A DNA stretch of 14,536 bases from an uncultured cyanobacterium (GTDB lineage: Bacteria; Cyanobacteriota; Cyanobacteriia; PCC-6307; Cyanobiaceae): NCBI GenBank assembly GCA_903862155.1, contig CAIOXF010000132.1:1-14536 (forward strand), given 5' to 3'. A program made the position numbers and the translations under genes. Under the pieces are notes generated by a model, which did no database searches, was not told where the DNA came from, and saw nothing but the letters and a program-made list of their open reading frames with translations. Every line of letters begins with the position of its first letter. Position 1 is the first letter of the stretch. Below are positions 1 to 5,200 of the stretch, in pieces.

Positions 1-81
1 GAGGGCGTCGATCTGACCAGCGTTGATGAATTCGCCGCGGGCATCAGCCTGCGCAACGACCTTGGTGAAGGCGTCGAACAT
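1..81 (-). CDS. cpcB: C-phycocyanin beta subunit, N-terminal 27 codons only (runs off left edge)
   Basis: The visible N-terminus starts MFDAFTKVVAQADARGEF, the hallmark start of phycocyanin beta chains, which form the hexameric discs of phycobilisome rods and carry bilins at Cys-84 and Cys-153 (both outside this window). The ATG is preceded by AGGAG at 89-93, seven bases away, one of the clearest Shine-Dalgarno sites in the window and in keeping with very high expression. The reading frame is open to the window edge. cpcA would be expected next, but that is inference. The gene has its own upstream region (82-307), because the linker genes further upstream end in a strong terminator. Confidence 0.93.
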   Translation of the reverse strand, partial: MFDAFTKVVAQADARGEFINAGQIDAL

Positions 82-307
82 TGAAGAGCTCCTGTTCTCG
101 ACGTCGGGGTCGGGAGTGGGTGGAAATGCCAGGTTGCCCGTGACCCGGATGACGCCGGCGTGAGATCACGCCGCTGCCGCCAGGTGCTCGTCAACTTGGA
201 CTGCACCATTGTTGGCCCCGCCGTGCCTTGGATGAGCGCCCGTTTACAAACGGTCATTGCTTCGCTGATCCCTTGCGCGGCAGCGGGTTTGCGTCCTGCC
301 TTGCCAT
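82..307 (-). promoter_or_regulatory. cpcB upstream region with a 14-bp perfect palindrome
   Basis: This stretch lies between the cpcD terminator and cpcB and must hold the promoter for the phycocyanin operon. It contains a perfect inverted repeat CCGTTT-AC-AAACGG at 240-253. The embedded TTTACAAA (243-250) fits one half of the HLR1 site bound by the response regulator RpaB, but no good second half lies at the usual 10-bp spacing. A weak -10 candidate on the minus strand is AACAAT (213-208). No convincing -35 is visible. The region is real regulatory space; the individual elements are tentative. Confidence 0.45.
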
Positions 308-331
308 AAAAAAAGCCCCCGTTTGGGGGCC
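308..331 (-). terminator. Rho-independent terminator after cpcC-cpcD
   Basis: Read on the minus strand, a perfect 6-bp GC stem (GCCCCC/GGGGGC with a 4-base loop, 315-330) is followed directly by seven T residues (314-308). It lies 38 bases past the cpcD stop, and separates linker transcription from cpcB. Confidence 0.92.
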
Positions 332-369
332 TTGGCTGGCGCCATCGGCGCCGGGTTGACCGGAGAAGC

Positions 370-636
370 TCAGCCTTCCGACTTGTTGGGGGCCTTGCGG
401 TTGGGAGCGGCCGGGGCGGTTTGGGTGGAGATGTCGCCGCCGCTCACGTTTACGCCGGTGATCTTGCCGCCCATGCGCTGCACCATGCGCATGGTTTCGT
501 TCATGCGGGTGTAGGGCACGTTCATTACCAGGTCGGCCGTGCGTGAGAAGTCGTTGTTGGCGAGGCCGGTCACGGTGAATGTCACCTGGCGGCCGCTGAC
601 GAAGCTGGTGCCACGGATTCCGGCGGAAACCTTCAT
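370..636 (-). CDS. cpcD: Small rod-capping phycobilisome linker CpcD
   Basis: This 88-residue protein consists almost wholly of one CpcD-like linker domain (about residues 12-65). The core MNVPYTRMNETMRMVQRMGGKI (38-59) matches the conserved tail of that family. CpcD caps the distal end of phycocyanin rods and sets rod length. The C-terminal 20 residues (Pro/Ala/Lys/Asn-rich) are a low-complexity tail. The start at 636 is the only ATG that gives a normal-sized CpcD; upstream in-frame starts would run into cpcC. There is no clear Shine-Dalgarno, and translation may be coupled to cpcC, whose stop lies 52 bases upstream. A terminator follows. Confidence 0.88.
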   Translation of the reverse strand: MKVSAGIRGTSFVSGRQVTFTVTGLANNDFSRTADLVMNVPYTRMNETMRMVQRMGGKITGVNVSGGDISTQTAPAAPNRKAPNKSEG

Positions 637-688
637 GGGAGGGATGGCAGAAGAAACGGAGTGAGGGTGTGCAGCGCAGTCGCCCCGA

Positions 689-1534
689 TCAGTTGACCGG
701 GGTGATGCTGGCGATGCGGCCGCCTTCGCGGTGGATCTGCTGCTGGTACTCCAGCATTTTGTTGAAGGGGATGAAGCGCACCCGGTTGCTGCGCTTGTGC
801 AGGCGGTAGTTGTTGAAGCCGGTGATCTCCACGCGGTACACGCGGCCCTCTTCGCCGGCGCCCACGCCTTGGCGCGTGACGCCATCGGTGCTCACCTTGC
901 GGAACACCGAGCCGGCCGCATTGGGGCTGACCACCGGCATGGGCTGCTCGGCATGCACGGCGGGGTTGAGGCGCGACTGGGTTTTCAGCAGGTCGCCACG
1001 CACGGAGGCGCCCACCCCACGGGTGAGCTGCAGCATGTAGCTGAACTGCAGACCCTGCTGGCCGGCGTTGTAATCCCAGCCGTGCAGGTAAGGCACCACT
1101 TCCTCACCGAAGCGCCCCTGGTACTCGGCGCTGTCGAGGTAGGAGTCGATCTCAGCGTCGTAGCCCTGCTCCTGGAGGATCGTGAAGTGGTGGAGCATCT
1201 CCGCCTTGTTTTGGGGAGCACGGCCCAGGAGGTGCTTGAAGTTCAGCTCAATGAAGCGATAGGGATTGGTGCTCTCGAAGAACTTCTGCTTATAGAGCCC
1301 ACTTTTGGCCACCTGGCGCACGAACTCACGCACGCTCAGGTAGCCGCGCTTGAACAGCGACTCGGGGCCCTCGAGGCGCTCGCTGGACATCACGTACTGG
1401 TTGCCCAGCACCTGCTTGTACACGGCGCGGATCAGGGCGGCCTTGTCGTTTTCGGTGGCGTTCGACCAGTTCTCCTTGTTGCGGTCGTTGGCGAAACGCT
1501 CGATGCCCAGGTAGGCAGCGTTGGCGAGGGTCAT
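689..1534 (-). CDS. cpcC: Phycocyanin-associated rod linker CpcC
   Basis: This 281-residue rod linker joins phycocyanin hexamers. Residues about 18-150 form a phycobilisome linker (PBS_linker_poly) domain with typical motifs: NDKAALIRAVYKQVLGNQYV (29-48), GYLSVREFVRQVAKS (64-78), PYRFIELNFKHLLGRAP (91-107), and a GYDAEIDSYLDSAEY stretch (124-138). Residues about 228-281 form a C-terminal CpcD-like domain ending GGRIASITPVN. The ATG at 1534 gives the usual linker length; an in-frame extension to 1765 has no linker similarity and was not used. No Shine-Dalgarno is evident. It is the first gene of a cpcC-cpcD unit ending at the terminator at 308-331, and diverges from the plus-strand gene at 1770. 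Confidence 0.93.
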   Translation of the reverse strand: MTLANAAYLGIERFANDRNKENWSNATENDKAALIRAVYKQVLGNQYVMSSERLEGPESLFKRGYLSVREFVRQVAKSGLYKQKFFESTNPYRFIELNFKHLLGRAPQNKAEMLHHFTILQEQGYDAEIDSYLDSAEYQGRFGEEVVPYLHGWDYNAGQQGLQFSYMLQLTRGVGASVRGDLLKTQSRLNPAVHAEQPMPVVSPNAAGSVFRKVSTDGVTRQGVGAGEEGRVYRVEITGFNNYRLHKRSNRVRFIPFNKMLEYQQQIHREGGRIASITPVN

Positions 1535-1681
1535 GGCGTGCGGGGGCGAGCCGGGAAGACGGTGGGCAGGCTTGGTGCTGGCTGCCGGCGTGTGTCCAGC
1601 AGGGTGGATGCGACGCCAGGGCACAGCTGCAGAGCGGATCTTATGGGCGCCCAACGGCCCTTTCTCAGTGCTTTCAGAATC

Positions 1682-1690
1682 GTTACAAAC
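1682..1690. promoter_or_regulatory. GTTACAAAC element between cpcC and the divergent unknown gene
   Basis: The 235-base gap 1535-1769 separates two divergent genes and must contain both promoters. GTTACAAA (1682-1689) fits an HLR1 half-site for RpaB, and the 8-mer TTACAAAC recurs in the palindrome upstream of cpcB. The preceding decamer (TTTCAGAA, 1672-1679) is at most a degenerate second half. A minus-strand -10 candidate for cpcC is TAAGAT (1643-1638). The remainder of the gap shows nothing I can name. Confidence 0.3.
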
Positions 1691-1769
1691 CCGGATGATG
1701 GCTGGGGTCTGGCGTACTTGGGCTGTGCCGATACCATCCGACCAGTTGTGATCTCCCCGAGGCACCGCG

Positions 1770-2141
1770 ATGGTTCAAGCCGGGCGGCCCGTCGACTCCA
1801 CCCTGCGATTGGTGGAACAGCTCAATGCGCTCTCCCAGTTGACCGAGAGCCTGGCCTTTCGCGTGGTGGAACTGGAGGAGCGGCTGGCAGCGACAGAACT
1901 GAAGCTCCAGCCATTGATGGAGTCCACCCCTTCTGTCGCCCAGACAGAAGACACCGAGCTGCGCCTGGAAGACACCGAGGAGCGCATCGCGCGGCTGGAA
2001 TCCCTGCTCAATGGCTCTGGCTCTCTGGGGGCGGGGCGGATCTGGGGCCCGGCGAAAGAGCGGCACTCCGAGCCGGTCGAGGATTCCGATCCCTTCATTG
2101 ATGAAGGAGAGCAGCCGTTCATGGATGAACTGGCGGCCTGA
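1770..2141 (+). CDS. Unknown coiled-coil protein inside the phycobilisome linker cluster
   Basis: I do not recognise this 123-residue protein. Residues about 10-48 are a long amphipathic helix with leucine/valine heptad spacing (STLRLVEQLNALSQL, then VVELEERLAATELKL), and 60-81 is a second short coiled-coil segment (EERIARLESLL). The C-terminal third is acidic and probably disordered. There is no signal peptide, membrane segment or cysteine. GAGG at 1757-1760 sits nine bases before the ATG. It is the only plus-strand gene among minus-strand linker genes, convergent with cpcL (42-base gap) and divergent from cpcC. Its position suggests a role in phycobilisome assembly or control, but that is inference. 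Minus-strand frames over the same bases show no linker-like or other recognisable protein. Confidence 0.72.
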   Translation: MVQAGRPVDSTLRLVEQLNALSQLTESLAFRVVELEERLAATELKLQPLMESTPSVAQTEDTELRLEDTEERIARLESLLNGSGSLGAGRIWGPAKERHSEPVEDSDPFIDEGEQPFMDELAA

Positions 2142-2183
2142 ACAGCGCGTCAGCGCTCAACAACTGCTCTCCCCAGACCAGGC

Positions 2184-2933
2184 TCAGCGGGCGGTGCTGA
2201 GCATGGCTCCGGCCGTGGTGACCAGCAGGCGCACCACTTCAACCGCTCCGATCGCCGCCACTGCGATCCACACCTTCTGGGCCCACTGGGGCGGCTGACC
2301 GCCGGCCCAGGCCGGTGATGAGGCCTCGCCGCTGAACTGGGCCCCGCTGTAGAGGCCACCGGCTGGGGCTCGCTTGGCACTGATGTCGCGCCAGTAGGCG
2401 TCGTAGCGGGGAGCCTGCTGATTGAACGGCAGCTCACCCATGGCCTTGCCGGCCAGGGTACGGCTGCGCTGGTAGGGCACCTGATCGATGCCGAAGTTGG
2501 CCATGTATTCCGGCGAGTCGAGCAGTGCATCCACCAGGCCGGGCAATCCCTTCTCGGCAATCACGATCGACCAGGCGATGCGCTCGCGCTCGCCATGCAC
2601 GGGCCGGCCGAGAACACGGCCCACCAGTTGTTCTACCACCCTGTAGTTGCTGTTGCAGCGGTAGAAGTCATTGCGGAACTTGTCGGAGAGCAGCAGGCCG
2701 CGCACGAATTCACGCACGGTGATCCTGCCGCTGCGCAACTGGGATTCGAGCACCAGATCCCGGTCTGCCTTGAAGGCGTGGAAGAAGATCTGGCGGTAGG
2801 CCTGTTCAATCTGGGCATTGATGGCATTGGAATCTCCGTTGCCTTGGCGCGGAGATTCTTCAGTGGCAGGCATGAAGTTGCTCACCCGGGCATTCATGCT
2901 CACGGGGGCAGTGTTCAGCAAGGGAATAGCCAT
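2184..2933 (-). CDS. cpcL: CpcG-family linker with C-terminal membrane segment (CpcL-like)
   Basis: This 249-residue protein has the CpcG start (MAIPLLNTAP) and a single linker domain at about 35-180. Diagnostic stretches are AYRQIFFHAFKADRDLVLES (45-64), TVREFVRGLLLSDKFR (72-87), ERIAWSIVIAEKG (117-129) and GELPFNQQAPRYDAYWRD (166-183). After a Gly/Ala/Pro linker (186-216) comes a hydrophobic segment at about 220-245, absent from ordinary rod-core CpcG. In the family, such C-terminal anchors define CpcL (CpcG2), which assembles a core-less, membrane-bound rod that feeds photosystem I. The segment here carries E232 and R235. The annotation as CpcL is by architecture; a divergent rod-core CpcG is the alternative. 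It follows cpcT on the same strand and has no Shine-Dalgarno. Confidence 0.8.
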   Translation of the reverse strand: MAIPLLNTAPVSMNARVSNFMPATEESPRQGNGDSNAINAQIEQAYRQIFFHAFKADRDLVLESQLRSGRITVREFVRGLLLSDKFRNDFYRCNSNYRVVEQLVGRVLGRPVHGERERIAWSIVIAEKGLPGLVDALLDSPEYMANFGIDQVPYQRSRTLAGKAMGELPFNQQAPRYDAYWRDISAKRAPAGGLYSGAQFSGEASSPAWAGGQPPQWAQKVWIAVAAIGAVEVVRLLVTTAGAMLSTAR

Positions 2934-2940
2934 GGAACGG

Positions 2941-2954
2941 CAGCCACATGGCTG
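2941..2954 (-). promoter_or_regulatory. Palindrome immediately upstream of the cpcL start
   Basis: CAGCCA-CA-TGGCTG is a perfect inverted repeat ending seven bases before the cpcL ATG, where a ribosome binding site would normally lie. As RNA it can form a 5-bp stem with a 4-base loop. A second perfect palindrome, GCCGTACGGC, is at 2996-3005 in the same 114-base gap. Function is unknown; either could be an operator or an initiation-controlling hairpin. Confidence 0.3.
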
Positions 2955-3047
2955 CTCAGAACGGCTCGGTGAAAGTAGGCAGGGTGTCTGGGGATGCCGT
3001 ACGGCCCCCTCAACCCCTCACATCACTTCACAGGGTTGACGTTGGCT

Positions 3048-3650
3048 TCAGCTCTGCCAGTGCTGCAGCCAGCTTTCAGGGATGTCCTGGCTGTAGTCGT
3101 GGGTGCGCTCGAATTCAAACGGTCCAGCCAGGGAGCCCCACACCTGCTCATGGGTGCTGGGATCGTGGCCGGTGTCGATGGTGCGCATGCCGCTGGGGCT
3201 CAGTTCGAGCCGGCTCACCAGGTAGGTGGTGCTGCCTTTGCGCTCCACCAGGCAGCGGCAGCCCGGTTCCACTTCGCCCACAAAGCCATCGCCATCTTCC
3301 CGCACCAGATAAGCGCAGCCGTTTAGGGGCAACAGGTCGCTGGCCTGGATCTGGGCCCGGCGCTCGGCGTCATCCACAGCGCCCCAGAAGCGCTGGTCGT
3401 CGGCGAGGGCTTGGTTGTGAATGATGATTTGTTCGCCTAAGCGCTCGGCCTGCAGCACGCGGATCCGGTAGGGGGCGGCTGGGTTGATCGCGTAGCTCTG
3501 CTCCAGCAGCAACGAGCCTGGGGCCAGCTGGGGCAGGGGCCGAAACTTCACCAGGATGTGGGCGTAGAGCGGCGGGTTTTCGAAGGCCTGCTCCTGGTTG
3601 CTGAAGCCGGCGCTCAGCATGCGCACCAGCCGGATAAGGGATTCCGCCAT
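3048..3650 (-). CDS. cpcT: CpcT-type phycobiliprotein lyase
   Basis: This 200-residue protein matches the CpcT/CpeT lyase family (T-type), beta-barrel enzymes that attach phycocyanobilin to Cys-153 of phycocyanin beta. Visible family signatures are FSNQEQAFENPPLYAHI (16-32), the PYRIRVLQ segment (60-67), the CAYLVREDGDGFVGEVEPGC region (112-131), and the C-terminal GMRTIDTGHDPSTHEQVWGS (154-173). Length is normal. A CpeT paralogue acting on phycoerythrin is possible in principle, but only phycocyanin genes are visible here, which favours CpcT. It starts ten bases after the preceding 78-residue gene and lies just upstream of cpcL, so the three may be co-transcribed. Confidence 0.88.
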   Translation of the reverse strand: MAESLIRLVRMLSAGFSNQEQAFENPPLYAHILVKFRPLPQLAPGSLLLEQSYAINPAAPYRIRVLQAERLGEQIIIHNQALADDQRFWGAVDDAERRAQIQASDLLPLNGCAYLVREDGDGFVGEVEPGCRCLVERKGSTTYLVSRLELSPSGMRTIDTGHDPSTHEQVWGSLAGPFEFERTHDYSQDIPESWLQHWQS

Positions 3651-3659
3651 GGGCGAACG

Positions 3660-3896
3660 CTACAGCCCGAGTAAACGCAGGCGGAACTTGGCCACCTGCT
3701 CCGATAGGTCGGGCTCGCTCTGGCGGAACGGGTGATCGGCCACCGCCTCCAGGATCAGCGGCAATTTCTCCTCGCCGGTGAGGCCATGGCTGGGATTGCA
3801 CCGATCGTGCAGCTCCCAGGCTTCATCGAAAGCCTGAGCAAAGCTGTCGGCGTTGTTAAACACCTGGGGGCCATCCTGGGGGATGGGCAGCGGCAT
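3660..3896 (-). CDS. Small unknown protein upstream of cpcT
   Basis: This 78-residue soluble protein begins MPLPIPQDGPQVF. The middle (15-32) is an amphipathic, acidic helix (SFAQAFDEAWELHDRCN), followed by GLTGEEKLPLILEAVADHPF (38-57) and a short basic, leucine-rich C-terminal helix. I cannot assign a domain or function. Its stop lies nine bases before the cpcT ATG on the same strand, which suggests co-transcription and possible translational coupling. The overlapping minus-strand frame at 3370-3801 is Pro/Arg-rich and reads into cpcT out of frame, so it was discarded. Confidence 0.7.
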   Translation of the reverse strand: MPLPIPQDGPQVFNNADSFAQAFDEAWELHDRCNPSHGLTGEEKLPLILEAVADHPFRQSEPDLSEQVAKFRLRLLGL

Positions 3897-3921
3897 GGCG
3901 CTTCAGGCGAGAATCAACAGA

Positions 3922-3994
3922 TGCCAGGACCCAGATTTGAACTGGGGACACGGCGATTTTCAGTCGCCTGCTCTACCAACTGAGCTATCCCGGC
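3922..3994 (-). tRNA. trnF: tRNA-Phe (anticodon GAA)
   Basis: The 73-nt cloverleaf reads GCCGGGA at the 5' end, pairing with TCCTGGC at the 3' end (one G-U pair). The D arm is AGCTCAGTTGGTAGAGC. The anticodon stem GGCGA/TCGCC encloses CTGAAAA, giving anticodon GAA. The T arm contains GTTCAAATC. The discriminator base is A. The 3' CCA is not encoded, so it must be added after transcription. It lies 25 bases upstream of the small gene before cpcT and 30 bases downstream of the comF-like gene, all on the same strand. Confidence 0.97.
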
Positions 3995-4024
3995 CCGCCG
4001 CCTTGGCGACAGCGGGATCTTAGA

Positions 4025-4681
4025 TCACGGCCTCGCCCCCCTCTGCCGGCTCCGGCCGGCCGGGGTGTGGGCCAGGCAGGCCAGTCCCGCCACCCGCCAG
4101 CCCGCATGCTGCAGGGCGACGGCGGCGTTGCAGGCGGTGGCGCCGGTGGTGAGGATGTCGTCGACCAGCAGCACCGGATGCCTGGGCCCCAGGCGGTGGG
4201 GCGGAGCAGGCCGGGCGGCAAAGGCCCCTTCCTGGTTGGCCAGGCGCAGCTGCCGGCCCAAATGGTGCTGGCCAAGCACCGGCCGGCTGCGTTTCAGGAG
4301 CTCTGGCTTCAGGCTCCAGCCAAGGGCATGGCCCAAGGCCCGAGCCAGCAGCAGGGGCAGGGGATTGGCCTGCCGCTTCCAGCTGGGCACCGGCACCACC
4401 AGGCCGTTTGGCTTGGCGGCGGCGGGGCCGCACTGCAGCAGGGGTACGAGCGCTTCGAGCCAGGGTTCCAGGGCTGCGTTGCTGGGGTGATCCCGCAACC
4501 GCAGCAGGGCATGGCGTGCCCGGCCCTGATAAGTGCCGGCGGCCCACCAGGCCAGCGGTTGTTGGCCCGTGAGGCCCGCCAGATCCAGGCTGCTGGCCTG
4601 GGGAGTGGCTGGATGCCCCGGGTCGGCGGCCGGTTTGGCGAGCCAGTGGAGCAGGGCTGGGGCTAGGGGAGGCCAGGGCAT
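4025..4681 (-). CDS. comF: ComF-family phosphoribosyltransferase-like protein
   Basis: This 218-residue protein ends with a type I phosphoribosyltransferase fold. The PRPP-binding motif VLLVDDILTTGAT is at about 170-182, preceded by LVVPVPSWKRQ (94-104) and the conserved HHLGR-Q region about residues 139-144. ComF proteins are needed for natural DNA uptake in several bacteria and act in the cytoplasm on incoming single-stranded DNA; the exact biochemical role is unsettled. The N-terminus lacks the CxxC zinc finger found in many ComF members, so either the form is short or the start is further upstream (GGAGG occurs at about 4719, but no in-frame ATG follows it). It sits downstream of the DUF2470 gene (79-base gap). 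Confidence 0.8.
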   Translation of the reverse strand: MPWPPLAPALLHWLAKPAADPGHPATPQASSLDLAGLTGQQPLAWWAAGTYQGRARHALLRLRDHPSNAALEPWLEALVPLLQCGPAAAKPNGLVVPVPSWKRQANPLPLLLARALGHALGWSLKPELLKRSRPVLGQHHLGRQLRLANQEGAFAARPAPPHRLGPRHPVLLVDDILTTGATACNAAVALQHAGWRVAGLACLAHTPAGRSRQRGARP

Positions 4682-4760
4682 GGGGGCCAGGGCTGGGGAC
4701 TGGGCCGCAGGGGCGTTGCCTCCAGGATTCCCACGGCTGGCATCCCCACCGCCCAGGCGT

Positions 4761-5027
4761 TCAGCGGGGCATGGCCCGCAGCATCGCCACCAGGGTGCGG
4801 TGAGCGTCTTCGCTGTCGCTGAGGGTGTGATCGAAGGCCACCTCCACCGTGGCTCCGTCCACCTCCAGCTGCATCGCTTCCGGCTTCACGGCCACCATGC
4901 GGGCCTGGCCGGGATTCTCCACCCCGCCGTAGTGGCGGGCGTAGGCCAGCACTGCTTCGGCGTGGTCGTCGTTCATGTGCTTGCAGATCCGGTCACTCAC
5001 GGCGGGGGTGAGGGGGTCGGCGGCCAT
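4761..5027 (-). CDS. DUF2470 domain protein
   Basis: This 88-residue protein is nearly all one DUF2470 domain, recognised by the ICKHMNDDHAEAVLAYARHY segment (14-33) and the following MVAVKPEAMQLEVDG strand region (44-58). The same domain is found at the C-terminus of HugZ-type haem-binding and pyridoxamine-oxidase-like proteins, and as small stand-alone proteins in cyanobacteria and chloroplasts. The His-Met-Asn-Asp-Asp-His motif is the most conserved feature. Its role as a stand-alone protein is not established; a haem or tetrapyrrole link is inferred from the family only. It follows the 40-residue membrane protein gene by 50 bases on the same strand. Confidence 0.85.
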   Translation of the reverse strand: MAADPLTPAVSDRICKHMNDDHAEAVLAYARHYGGVENPGQARMVAVKPEAMQLEVDGATVEVAFDHTLSDSEDAHRTLVAMLRAMPR

Positions 5028-5077
5028 GGCGCAGCAAACAGGTTGGCGGGATTCTGGATGGGCTCAGGCTGCGCGGC

Positions 5078-5200
5078 TCAGCCCGCTGCGCCAAACCGCT
5101 GCCAGAGCAGCAGCCCCAGCCGGATGGCGCTGAAGCCCACGTAGCCGGCCAGCACCACAAAGAGGCCCATCGAGATCCAGGCCTTGAGACGATCGTTCAT
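5078..5200 (-). CDS. 40-residue single-pass membrane protein, ATGA-coupled to the kinase
   Basis: The protein begins MNDRLKAWISMGLFVVLAGY. A hydrophobic helix spans about residues 9-33 and a positively charged/aromatic end (WQRFGAAG) follows. With short polar ends, it would be a one-pass inner or thylakoid membrane protein. Its ATG (5200-5198) overlaps the TGA of the upstream kinase (5199-5197) as ATGA, a classic arrangement for translational coupling, and is the main reason to accept so short a gene. A longer frame to 5308 would run inside the kinase and was not used. I do not recognise the family. Confidence 0.68.
   Translation of the reverse strand: MNDRLKAWISMGLFVVLAGYVGFSAIRLGLLLWQRFGAAG

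Noticed and set aside
1535..1765. In-frame N-terminal extension of cpcC
   Set aside because: The added 77 residues are Pro/Arg/His-rich, unlike any linker N-terminus, and would fill the only space for the promoter.
731..2101. A 456-codon plus-strand open frame spanning cpcC and the neighbouring gap
   Set aside because: It is antisense to a clear CpcC linker, has His/Ala/Val-rich translation without domains, and runs through a divergent promoter region. Long antisense frames are expected at this GC content.
2144..2157. Small hairpin AGCGC-GTCA-GCGCT between the convergent unknown gene and cpcL
   Set aside because: The stem is only 5 bp and no T-run follows on either strand, so it is too weak to call a terminator.
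3922..3994. tRNA-Phe as an integration site for a mobile island
   Set aside because: No integrase, direct repeat of the tRNA end, or change in base composition is visible on either side.
4067..4666. Plus-strand 199-codon frame opposite the comF-like gene
   Set aside because: It lies antisense to a recognisable phosphoribosyltransferase with an intact PRPP motif and has no motif of its own.
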